Below are positions 7,259 to 14,404 of a stretch of 17,277 bases of DNA, piece after piece. Origin of the DNA: Bacteroidales bacterium UBA2939 (lineage in GTDB: Bacteria > Bacteroidota > Bacteroidia > Bacteroidales > P3); NCBI GenBank assembly GCA_002349055.1, contig DECD01000004.1, forward strand, positions 35,397 through 52,673. The letters are read 5' to 3'. How positions within the stretch are numbered: position 1 is the stretch's first letter; every line of letters begins with the position of its first letter. The position numbers were made by a program, and so were the translations under genes. Under the pieces are notes generated by a model. It was not told where the DNA came from and ran no database searches. It saw only the letters and a list, made by a program, of their open reading frames with translations.

Positions 7259-8296
7259 TTAACGTTTTTTCAATGCCTTGCTCATGCGAAACGACAGCTC
7301 CATCAGCGCAATCTTGGCGTAGGCGTTGCGCTCGGTGGCGAAGATGGCGTCGTTCAAGGCTTCTTCTATTAGTGCTATATTGTTGACAGTAATCATTTTG
7401 GGGAACTGGGCATCAAATTTCTCGTCGCCCGAGCCGAGGTGGCATTCCACACCGGCAGCGCTGTTGAGGAAGCAGTCGCGCATCACCTTCAGCGCATATT
7501 GCAGAAACAGCTTCAGCTGCTCGCGGTTCAGGCCGGCCATCTTGTCCACCTGAGCCGAGAGCTCTTTCATTTTCAGCTTGAAGAGCATCCTCAGCCAGGA
7601 GACCAGCATCTCGGCAAACTCCGCATTGTTTTCCTCTTTTCTCTTTCCACTTTCCACTCGCAAGGTTTGCACACGGCTCTTGATGGTGGGCAGCAGGCGC
7701 TCATCGCTCTCGCACACCAGCATGATGAGCGTCCCAGGCAGTGGCTCCTCGAGGGTTTTGAGCAGCTTGTTGGCAAAGCTTTCGTTCATCTTCTCGGCCA
7801 TCCACACCACCATCATCCTCCAACCGCCCTCGTAGGCTTTGAGGCTCAGGTCCGACACCACGCCGTCGGCATCCGGCTCGCGGATGAGACCTTGTTTGTT
7901 CTCGATGCCGAGGGTTTCGTACCAGTCGTCGATGTTGCCGCTTCCCTGCGTCTGTAGCATGAAGTCGCGGAACTCCCCCTGAAACTCGCCGCTCCACGGT
8001 TTCTCCTTCACCCTCGACGTGGTGGCGGTGGGGAAGATGAAATGCAGGTCGGGGTGCATCAGCGAGGCTATCTTCTTGCAACTCGGGCACTCACCGCACG
8101 AATCGGCATGCAGCTCTCCGTCGCTGTGGTGCTGACGGTTCTCGCAGCACAGATATTGCAGGTAGGCCCACGCCAGAGGCATGACCGTCGCGGCCTCGCC
8201 GAGCAGCATCTGGGCGTGGCTCACACGGCCGCTGTCGATAATCGAAGTCAGCCGATTAATGGTATCTCGTTGTCCTACAATGTCTTTAAACTGCAT
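7259..8296 (-). CDS. holB: DNA polymerase III delta' subunit (clamp loader)
   Basis: This 345-aa AAA+-like subunit belongs to the clamp loader that places the sliding clamp on DNA. The N-terminus MQFKDIVGQRDTINRL and SHAQMLLGE are typical. The Walker A position reads GEAATVMPLA and lacks the GK[ST] signature, as expected for delta', which does not hydrolyse ATP. A zinc-binding set follows (Cys50/Cys51, Cys67, Cys70, Cys73 in CGECPSC). The AAA+ sensor region NKLLKTLEEPLPGT (176-189) and LLPTIKSRVQ (201-210) are conserved, although the usual SRC is SRV. A Lys/Glu-rich insertion (214-224, VESGKRKEENN) is encoded by a purine-rich repeat. It is the first gene of the minus-strand operon, with a promoter box about 20 bp before its ATG. 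Confidence 0.94.
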   Translation of the reverse strand: MQFKDIVGQRDTINRLTSIIDSGRVSHAQMLLGEAATVMPLAWAYLQYLCCENRQHHSDGELHADSCGECPSCKKIASLMHPDLHFIFPTATTSRVKEKPWSGEFQGEFRDFMLQTQGSGNIDDWYETLGIENKQGLIREPDADGVVSDLSLKAYEGGWRMMVVWMAEKMNESFANKLLKTLEEPLPGTLIMLVCESDERLLPTIKSRVQTLRVESGKRKEENNAEFAEMLVSWLRMLFKLKMKELSAQVDKMAGLNREQLKLFLQYALKVMRDCFLNSAAGVECHLGSGDEKFDAQFPKMITVNNIALIEEALNDAIFATERNAYAKIALMELSFRMSKALKKR

Positions 8297-8301
8297 ACTT
8301 A

Positions 8302-8351
8302 TTCACATTAAACTTGCAAATATACTACTTTTTTTGTATTTATAATGTGAA
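8302..8351 (-). promoter_or_regulatory. holB operon promoter with flanking inverted repeat
   Basis: On the minus strand, 8324-8317 reads TATATTTG, a perfect Bacteroidetes -7 box (TAnnTTTG), about 20 bp upstream of the holB ATG. The predicted leader is therefore very short. No convincing -33 TTTG is visible at the expected distance. The box lies between two arms of a perfect 9-bp inverted repeat, TTCACATTA at 8302-8310 and TAATGTGAA at 8343-8351, whose centres are 41 bp apart. The arms could be paired operator half-sites. This is inferred from sequence pattern only. Confidence 0.55.
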
Positions 8352-8364
8352 AATATTTATAAAA

Positions 8365-8387
8365 AGTCGTTTTATTTGTTAACGACT
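8365..8387. repeat. Hairpin, 7-bp stem, upstream of holB promoter
   Basis: AGTCGTT at 8365-8371 pairs with AACGACT at 8381-8387 around a 9-nt loop, in AT-rich DNA between the two divergent genes. It is preceded by an A-run, so on the minus strand it is followed by a T-rich stretch. It could insulate the divergent transcripts, but the stem is short. Confidence 0.4.
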
Positions 8388-8410
8388 CATTTTCAGCGAA
8401 TTGCATATTT

Positions 8411-8530
8411 AGTCGGACTTGATGTGCAACTGCCTGATACTTAGTACTATCTCCGTATCAAGTCCGACTCAACTCCGAGTCAACTCCGAGTCAACTCCGA
8501 CCACCGTCGGAGATGGTTCGGAGTTGATAC
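8411..8530. repeat. 11-bp tandem and inverted repeat element (copy 1)
   Basis: Four 11-bp units run head to tail from 8458 to 8501: TCAAGTCCGAC, TCAACTCCGAG twice, and TCAACTCCGAC. The first unit is part of a perfect 13-bp inverted repeat (8411-8423 with 8457-8469). The last unit forms a 7-bp stem with 8506-8512 around a CACC loop. An outer pair, GTATCAAGTCCG (8455-8466) and CGGAGTTGATAC (8519-8530), matches at 11 of 12 positions. The element lies between holB and the antiporter gene. A second element with the same 11-bp period lies at 14059-14132. Function unknown. Confidence 0.85.
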
Positions 8531-8538
8531 GAAGAAGA

Positions 8539-8562
8539 TGCGTTTTTTATTGCGTTTTTTAT
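8539..8562. repeat. Perfect 12-bp tandem duplication
   Basis: TGCGTTTTTTAT occurs twice with no spacer (8539-8550 and 8551-8562), directly upstream of the candidate -7 box of the antiporter gene at 8564-8571. Gain or loss of one unit would alter the upstream promoter region by 12 bp. Confidence 0.85.
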
Positions 8563-8563
8563 G

Positions 8564-8571
8564 TAAATTTC
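8564..8571 (+). promoter_or_regulatory. Candidate -7 box for the antiporter operon
   Basis: TAAATTTC matches TAnnTTTG except for the last base, about 65 bp before the ATG at 8637. There is no clear -33 element at normal spacing, as the 12-bp tandem repeat occupies that area. This is a weak call based on the lack of a better match in the intergenic region. Confidence 0.3.
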
Positions 8572-8636
8572 ACAATAAATATTCTCTTTCTGCGTTACGG
8601 GAGATAGCAAAATACTAAATAACTAAAACTCACGAA

Positions 8637-10892
8637 ATGGATAATCTGCCCGCAATATTTATGGATTTGGCTATCATACTGGTGGCTGCTGGAGTGATAA
8701 CGGTGGTGTTCAAGTGGTTAAAGCAGCCGTTGGTACTTGGATATATTCTGGCGGGCTTTTTCATTGGTCCTTACTTCCCCTGGTTCCCGGCCATCACCGA
8801 TGCCACCAATATCCATGTTTGGAGCGACATCGGCATCGTCTTCCTGATGTTCGGTTTAGGTTTGGAATTCAGCATCAAGAAGTTGAAGAAAGTGGGCGCC
8901 ACGGGAGCCATCACGGCCATCACCGAGTTGGCCATCATGTTCCTCATCGGCAGCTCGGTGGGCAAGTTGCTGGGCTTCGGCTCTATGGAATGTACCTTTC
9001 TGGGTTGCATGCTCTCCATCTCCTCCACGAGCATCATCATCAAGAGCTTCGACGACATGAAGCTGAAACAGCAGAAGTTCACCTCGACGGTGACGGCGGT
9101 GCTGGTGGTTGAAGATTTGGTGGCGGTGTTGCTGTTGGTGGTGTTGGGCACGGTGAGCGTGAGCAAGAGCTTCGACGGTGGTGCGCTGGTGGGTCAGATG
9201 GTGAAGCTGGCATTCTTCCTGGTGGCGTGGTTCATCTTTGGCATCTATCTGATACCTACGTTCCTGCGCTGGATGCGCAAGTATATGAGCGAGGAGACAC
9301 TGCTCATCTTGGCCGTGGGTCTCTGCTTCGGAATGGTGGTGTTTGCGGCGCAAGCCGGCTTCTCCACCGCTTTGGGTGCGTTCGTCATGGGTACCATCCT
9401 CAGCGAAACCATCGAGGCCGACGTCATCCACCGCATCGTCACCCCCTTGAAGAACCTTTTCGGTGCCATCTTCTTCGTCTCCGTGGGTATGCTCATCCAA
9501 CCATCGGTGCTGGTGGAGCACTGGTTGACGATATTGGTTATCGCCCTGACTGTGATAGTATTCAAGAGTCTGTCGGCCACCATCGGTGTCACCCTCAGCG
9601 GCCGTCCGCTGAAGACTGCCGTGCAGAGCGGTTTCTGTTTCTGCCAGATAGGCGAGTTCTCCTTCATCATCGCAGGCCTGGGTATGACCATCACGGGCTT
9701 CAATCAGGATCTTTATCCCATCATTGTCTCCGTCTCCATCCTCACCACTTTCGTCACTCCCTACATGATCAAGGGTGCTTTGCCGTTCTACAACTGGATT
9801 GAACCCAAAATTCCATCAGGCATCAAGTATCGGTTGGAGCAGTATTATGAGCATGCCAACCGCGACGGTGGCAACAAGGCCAACCTCAAGACCTTCATGC
9901 GCAAGCAGCTCACCAACATCCTCATCCACGGTGTCATCTTGGCGGCTATGGCGCTGCTCTCCACATCCTTGCTGCGCCCGTTCCTCGACACACTGTTTGC
10001 CGATTGGCATATCCCGCAGATTTGGAGCCGACTCACCGGTATGGTCGGCACAGTGCTCCTCATGTCGCCGTTCCTGTGGGCTATGGCGGTGAAGAATGTC
10101 AACAGAGACAGGCTGAAGTTGATGTTCGAGACCTACCGTCACAGCCAGGCGGTAATCATCCCCATGCTGCTGCTGCGCTACTTTGTGGCGCTGTTCTTCG
10201 TGGGCTTGGTGGTGGGCAGCTATGTCAACCTCGCCGTGGGCTTCCTTATGGTCATCGCCTTCATGGTGGTGATGGGGTCACTCTTCTCGCGCAAGGCCAA
10301 CGGCTTGTATTCGCAGATTGAGGAACGTTTCTTCAGCAACTTCAACTCGCGTCAGGCGCAAACCTCGTTCCGCATCCCCAAGGGCATGGAGAACGAGTTC
10401 TGCATGGAGCGCCTCCGCATGACGCAATACTCGCCCCTGGCGGGCAAGACACTCCAACAGGGCAACCTCCGCGACCGCTATGGTGCCAATATTGTCACCA
10501 TCGAGCGCGGCGACGACATCATCGACCTCCCGGGCAAGGAAGACCTCATGATGCCGGGCGACCTCCTGACGGTCATCGGCACCGAAGAACAGGTGTCCAA
10601 GATTCGCGCCGACATCGAGGTCGAGGCCGACATGCTGGTTCACGACCGCTCCGACCACGAGCTGCACATGTACCGCTATCGTGTCGACACCGACGGCCCT
10701 CTCTGCGGAATGGCAATCAAAAACTCCGCCCTCTCGCACCACCGCGCCATGGTCATTGCCATCGAAAGGGGTGGCAACAAGATTGTCAACCCCGAACGCG
10801 ACATCGTCTTCACGCCGGGCGACATGATTTGGTTCATCTCGCCCGAGGAGATGACTCTTAAAGGATTTGAAAGTAAACTGATAAAAATATGA
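8637..10892 (+). CDS. Kef-type cation/proton antiporter (CPA2) with two RCK_C domains
   Basis: This 751-aa inner-membrane transporter exchanges a cation (K+ or Na+, not decidable here) for protons. The CPA2 membrane domain covers about residues 8-385. Its signature segments are LMFGLGLEFSIKKL (70-83), VVEDLVAV with Asp160, IFFVSVGM (278-285) and CQIGEFSF (336-343). A second hydrophobic block of about four helices follows (about 425-555, for example ILIHGVILAAMALL and FFVGLVVGSYVNLAVGFLMV). The cytoplasmic C-terminus holds two RCK_C (TrkA-C) modules at about 588-665 and 675-751, each with a PGD turn (MMPGDLLTVIG; FTPGDMIWFI). No Rossmann RCK_N domain is present, so NAD-type gating as in KefC is not expected. 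It opens a three-gene operon; its TGA overlaps the next ATG by 4 bp. Confidence 0.93.
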   Translation: MDNLPAIFMDLAIILVAAGVITVVFKWLKQPLVLGYILAGFFIGPYFPWFPAITDATNIHVWSDIGIVFLMFGLGLEFSIKKLKKVGATGAITAITELAIMFLIGSSVGKLLGFGSMECTFLGCMLSISSTSIIIKSFDDMKLKQQKFTSTVTAVLVVEDLVAVLLLVVLGTVSVSKSFDGGALVGQMVKLAFFLVAWFIFGIYLIPTFLRWMRKYMSEETLLILAVGLCFGMVVFAAQAGFSTALGAFVMGTILSETIEADVIHRIVTPLKNLFGAIFFVSVGMLIQPSVLVEHWLTILVIALTVIVFKSLSATIGVTLSGRPLKTAVQSGFCFCQIGEFSFIIAGLGMTITGFNQDLYPIIVSVSILTTFVTPYMIKGALPFYNWIEPKIPSGIKYRLEQYYEHANRDGGNKANLKTFMRKQLTNILIHGVILAAMALLSTSLLRPFLDTLFADWHIPQIWSRLTGMVGTVLLMSPFLWAMAVKNVNRDRLKLMFETYRHSQAVIIPMLLLRYFVALFFVGLVVGSYVNLAVGFLMVIAFMVVMGSLFSRKANGLYSQIEERFFSNFNSRQAQTSFRIPKGMENEFCMERLRMTQYSPLAGKTLQQGNLRDRYGANIVTIERGDDIIDLPGKEDLMMPGDLLTVIGTEEQVSKIRADIEVEADMLVHDRSDHELHMYRYRVDTDGPLCGMAIKNSALSHHRAMVIAIERGGNKIVNPERDIVFTPGDMIWFISPEEMTLKGFESKLIKI

Positions 10893-12517
10893 TGAAGAAA
10901 AAACTTATAGGGCTCATAGGACTCATAGGACTTATAGGTCCTATGACCCCTATCGCCTATGCCCAAAACACAGACCGTGGTTTCGAGATTGCCAAGAATC
11001 TGGAGATTTTCTCCTCAGTGTACAAGAACTTGAATCAGAACTATGTCGATGATGTCGACCCGGGCAAGACCATCAAGGTGGCCATCGACGCCATGCTCTC
11101 TTCCCTCGACCCCTACACCAACTATTTCCCCGAGAGCGACATCGAGGATGTGAAGCTTCAACTGCTGGGTGAATACGGCGGCGTGGGTGCCATCATCATC
11201 CAGCGTGGCGACTCGGTTTATATCTCCGAGCCTTACAAAGGGCTTCCCGCCGACGAGGCGGGCCTCAAGGCCGGCGACCGCATCGTGTCCGTCAACGGCG
11301 AGAGCACCAAAGGCAAGAAGACTTCCGACGTGAGCGGCGCCATGCGTGGCCAAGCCGGCACGCAGGTGACATTGCGACTCGAGCGCGACGGCAAGGAATT
11401 CGAGCGTACCCTCACGCGCCGCGAGATAAAGCTGCCCAACGTGCCCTATTCCGGCTTTGTGGGCGACGGCAGCGTGGGTTATATCAAGCTCGACGAGTTT
11501 ACCACCGATGCTGCCAAGAATGTCCGCGAGGCTTTTGTGCGCCTCAAGAAGGAGAATCCCTCCATGCGCGGCATCATCCTTGACCTCCGCGGCAACGGTG
11601 GCGGCTTAATGAACGAGGCCGTTGACATCGTCAACATCTGGGTTCCACGTGGCACCTTGGTTGTGGAAACCAAGGGAAAGGTGGCCTCCAAGAATATGAA
11701 GAGCTACACCCGCCTCCAACCCGAAGATACCGAGATTCCCCTGGCCGTCATCATCGATGGTGGATCGGCATCGGCCAGCGAGATTGTCAGCGGCAGCCTT
11801 CAGGACCTCGACCGCGCTGTCATCATTGGCCAGCGCAGCTTTGGCAAGGGTTTGGTGCAGAATATCCTGCCTATGCCTTACAATAGTCAGATGAAGGTCA
11901 CCGTCTCGAAATACTACATCCCCAGCGGCCGCTGCATCCAAGCCATCGACTACAGCCACCGCGACGAGAACGGACGCGCCCTCAAGGTGCCCGACTCGCT
12001 CAAGACCGCCTTCAAGACCCGCTCAGGCCGCACCGTCTACGACGGCTTCGGCATCGAACCCGACATCGAGGTGGAGCCCGAATATATGTCCAACCTCGGC
12101 ATGGCACTGGTACAGAAGCTGCTGGTGTTCGACTATGCCACGCTTTTCTATCGCTCGCACAGCGCGATAGCCCCTGCTGCCGACTTCGAAATCTCCGACG
12201 AGGTCTATGCCGACTTCTGCCGTTTCCTCAAGGAGAAGAACCTCACCTATAGCACCGCCACCGAGCATTACATCAAGGACCTGCGCGAGGTGGCCAAGCA
12301 AGAGAAGTATTCCGATGCCATCGAGCAGCAGCTCAAAGAGATGGAGTCGCGCCTCGCCACGGAGAAGGAGGACGACCTCCAGAAACACCGGGACGAGGTT
12401 TGCGAGATGCTCAAGGCCGAGATTCTCACACGCTACTACTATGACGAAGGCCGTCTCGCCGGTGCCCTCAAGACCGACAAGGTTGTTCTCCGCGCTATCG
12501 ACGAACTACAGAAGTGA
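10889..12517 (+). CDS. ctpA: S41 carboxyl-terminal processing protease (CtpA/Prc type)
   Basis: This 542-aa periplasmic serine protease has a signal peptide ending near AYA-Q (about residue 25). An N-terminal helical region precedes a PDZ domain at about 88-175, with GVGAIIIQRGDSVYI, then GLPADEAGLKAGDRIVSVNG. The S41 core at about 190-375 contains DLRGNGGGL (232-240), GGSASASE with the catalytic Ser295, and RSFGKG with the general base Lys320. The ~150-residue C-terminal part is helical and includes a charged coiled-coil-like region (about 440-515). Such proteases trim C-termini of envelope proteins and lipoproteins and can control cell-wall hydrolases. The signal peptide core is LIG repeated four times, encoded by a 9-bp DNA repeat. 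Four-bp overlaps on both sides (ATGA, GTGA) indicate coupling to the neighbours. Confidence 0.95.
   Translation: MMKKKLIGLIGLIGLIGPMTPIAYAQNTDRGFEIAKNLEIFSSVYKNLNQNYVDDVDPGKTIKVAIDAMLSSLDPYTNYFPESDIEDVKLQLLGEYGGVGAIIIQRGDSVYISEPYKGLPADEAGLKAGDRIVSVNGESTKGKKTSDVSGAMRGQAGTQVTLRLERDGKEFERTLTRREIKLPNVPYSGFVGDGSVGYIKLDEFTTDAAKNVREAFVRLKKENPSMRGIILDLRGNGGGLMNEAVDIVNIWVPRGTLVVETKGKVASKNMKSYTRLQPEDTEIPLAVIIDGGSASASEIVSGSLQDLDRAVIIGQRSFGKGLVQNILPMPYNSQMKVTVSKYYIPSGRCIQAIDYSHRDENGRALKVPDSLKTAFKTRSGRTVYDGFGIEPDIEVEPEYMSNLGMALVQKLLVFDYATLFYRSHSAIAPAADFEISDEVYADFCRFLKEKNLTYSTATEHYIKDLREVAKQEKYSDAIEQQLKEMESRLATEKEDDLQKHRDEVCEMLKAEILTRYYYDEGRLAGALKTDKVVLRAIDELQK
10904..10946 (+). repeat. 9-bp tandem repeat with 9-bp hairpin inside the ctpA signal sequence
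   Basis: Four 9-bp units run from 10904 to 10939: CTTATAGGG, CTCATAGGA, CTCATAGGA, CTTATAGGT, each coding Leu-Ile-Gly. The last part also forms a perfect 9-bp stem: TCATAGGAC at 10923-10931 with GTCCTATGA at 10938-10946, around a 6-nt loop. It lies within 60 bases of the start codon. Confidence 0.9.
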
Positions 12518-14022
12518 GGACAGTTGTCCATAGAAAAATCTACCTCGTGCTGCTGACCCTTCTGGGAGGCTGCATGGTCACTTCCATCGGCATGTCCAAT
12601 GTCGTGTGGCCGATGCTGCTAGCCAACTGGGTGTTCGAAGGCCGCTGGCGCGAGAAATGGCAGATGGCCCGCAGCAGCCGCCTGCTTCATGCCGTTGCCG
12701 TTCTCTTTCTCCTGCATGCCGTGGGGCTGCTATGGACCTCCAACCTTGCCGCCGGACTCCATGTCATGGAACGCCTCCTGCCCTGGCTGTCGGTGCCTCT
12801 GGTAGTGCTCACTACCCCTCCGCCCGAAGGCCGCGCACGCAACACAATATTAGGTCTTTATGTGGCTACCGTCTTCGTGGTCACCGTCATCGGCCTTGTC
12901 CGATGGCTCACTATCCCCGACCTGCCCTACCGCGACATCGTCCCCTTCATCTCCCATATCCGCTTCGCCCTCAATGTATGCCTGGTTCTCTTTATCCTTG
13001 TTTTTGGACACAAGAAATTCAACTCCAAACTCGCATTTTTCAATATCCTCCTCATTCTCTGGTTTCTCGCCTTCCTGTTCCTGCTGCGTTCCTACACCGC
13101 CTTCGTCGTCCTTCTGATTGCCTCGCTGGTGGTGGTGTTCCACCTGCGCCGTCGTTGGTTGTGGCTCGCCGTCTGGCTGGTCGTGGTGGGAGGCATTGCG
13201 GCCTATGTAGCCATTGAATACAGAAATTATTACTCCCTGTCACCATTGGCCACCAAGCCGCTGGCACGAACCACCGCCGCCGGCCGCCCCTACCAGCACC
13301 TGCACGACGGACTGGTAGAAAACGGCAACTATGTCAATAACTACCTCTGCCGTGAGGAGTTGCGGATTGCGTGGCCGAAGCGCAGCCGTGCGCCGCTCGA
13401 CAGCCTCACCGCCTCGGGCTACAGTGTTGAAGCATCCCTCATCCGCTATCTCAACACACTCTCGCTGCCCAAGGACAGCCTCGGCGTCATGACCCTCACC
13501 GCTGCCCAGATTAGAGAGGTAGAGAACGGCATATCCAACCCCGTCTATCTCCACGGGTCGCTGCCGCGTAAAATGCTCTATGTCATCTTCTTCGAGTACG
13601 AGAACTACCGTTGCTACCGTGCCGTCGAGGGATTCTCCATGCTTCAGCGTTTCGAACTATGGACCGCAGCCACGCACATCATCGCCCAACACCCCTGGGC
13701 GGGTGTCGGCACCGGCGACCTCAGCGACGCTATGGAGGAGGACTTCCGCTTTACCAACTCGCCCCTCCAGAAGTCGGAACTCTTGCCTCACAACGAATAC
13801 CTTACGCTGACAGCCATGCTGGGCATCCCGGCCTTTGTGCTGTTGGCGTTCTTCTTCCTGCGTGCTGCTCCGCGACTACGCCGTCAGGGGTTGCTGATGG
13901 TGGCTTGGACCGTTGCCATTCTTGTCTCCTGCCTCACCGAAAACACCCTCGACTCCCTCGCCGGCATCCTCTTCTCCACCTGGTTTATGGCCTTCCGCCA
14001 TCCCCAAGTCAGAATAGCCTAG
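12514..14022 (+). CDS. O-antigen ligase/polymerase-like membrane protein (Wzy_C)
   Basis: This 502-aa multi-spanning protein starts at a GTG whose last bases overlap the ctpA stop (GTGA). About eight to nine hydrophobic segments lie in residues 8-235. A large periplasmic loop (about 236-385) follows, and then more helices (about 436-495). The conserved Wzy_C/WaaL pattern is present: Arg379 with ELWTAATHII, HPWAGVGTGD (393-402) and LPHNEYL (424-430), in which the His is the conserved functional residue of this superfamily. Members join or polymerise undecaprenyl-linked glycans onto lipid A core or protein. Bacteroidetes use relatives for O-glycosylation as well as for LPS, so the acceptor cannot be named. 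No glycosyltransferase genes are next to it, so it is not in an obvious polysaccharide cluster. Confidence 0.85.
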   Translation: MRTVVHRKIYLVLLTLLGGCMVTSIGMSNVVWPMLLANWVFEGRWREKWQMARSSRLLHAVAVLFLLHAVGLLWTSNLAAGLHVMERLLPWLSVPLVVLTTPPPEGRARNTILGLYVATVFVVTVIGLVRWLTIPDLPYRDIVPFISHIRFALNVCLVLFILVFGHKKFNSKLAFFNILLILWFLAFLFLLRSYTAFVVLLIASLVVVFHLRRRWLWLAVWLVVVGGIAAYVAIEYRNYYSLSPLATKPLARTTAAGRPYQHLHDGLVENGNYVNNYLCREELRIAWPKRSRAPLDSLTASGYSVEASLIRYLNTLSLPKDSLGVMTLTAAQIREVENGISNPVYLHGSLPRKMLYVIFFEYENYRCYRAVEGFSMLQRFELWTAATHIIAQHPWAGVGTGDLSDAMEEDFRFTNSPLQKSELLPHNEYLTLTAMLGIPAFVLLAFFFLRAAPRLRRQGLLMVAWTVAILVSCLTENTLDSLAGILFSTWFMAFRHPQVRIA

Positions 14023-14058
14023 AAAGGTTGAATCACACAACTGTTAACAAATCTTAAC

Positions 14059-14132
14059 TACCAACACCCTACCATAACCCTATCAACACCTACTATGGTA
14101 GGAGTTGGTTAGGAGTTGGTAGGTAGATGGTA
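14059..14132. repeat. 11-bp repeat long imperfect hairpin (copy 2)
   Basis: The left arm holds three 11-bp units (ACCAACACCCT, ACCATAACCCT, ATCAACACCTA, 14060-14092). The right arm holds three reverse-complement units (TAGGAGTTGGT twice, AGGTAGATGGT, 14099-14131). The arms fold on a TATG loop at 14094-14097 into an imperfect stem of about 35 bp. It begins 36 bp after the ligase stop and could help end transcription or protect the 3' end, but no T-run follows it. Confidence 0.82.
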
Positions 14133-14230
14133 CGGTGTTTATCCCAATCAGAAACAAAGAATTATGTATGGGAATGGACGCTCACGACGGAACAACCCTT
14201 CGAGTGCCGCCTCTTGGCTGACGAATTAAC

Positions 14231-14244
14231 TTAATAATTATTAA
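14231..14244. repeat. Perfect 14-bp AT palindrome
   Basis: TTAATAATTATTAA is its own reverse complement and stands at the left border of the pyrimidine-rich stretch. It could be a protein-binding site or only AT-rich chance. Confidence 0.6.
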
Positions 14245-14329
14245 ATCCCGTCTTCTGCTCCCAATTCCTTTGCAACTTTTTCTTCCCTCTCTTTTCCTCC
14301 TTCCAACCCCTCCTGTCTCATCCTTTCGT

Positions 14330-14356
14330 CCCCTCCTGGGAAGGGTCTGGGGTGTG
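14330..14356 (+). repeat. REP-like GC-rich palindromic unit A
   Basis: The unit reads CCCCTCCTGGGAAGGG followed by TCTGGGGTGTG: an imperfect hairpin and a G-rich tail. It resembles, in opposite orientation, unit B at 14405-14447. This arrangement of a CCCCTCC..GGAGGGG hairpin with a GGGGTGGGG-like tail has the look of a dispersed intergenic repeat, judged from memory and not searched. Confidence 0.55.
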
Positions 14357-14404
14357 TAAAAAGAGCCCACTCCTATCTTCCAGCGCGCCCCATTCCATCT
14401 CCTC

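Noticed and set aside
7259..8296. holB damaged because it lacks a Walker A motif
   Set aside because: Delta' subunits normally lack a functional P-loop; the rest of the protein is intact.
8458..8501. CRISPR array
   Set aside because: The 11-bp units have no unique spacers between them and no cas genes are near.
14157..14240. Small frame starting at an ATG near 14164
   Set aside because: About 21 residues, no leader or family support; too short to call.
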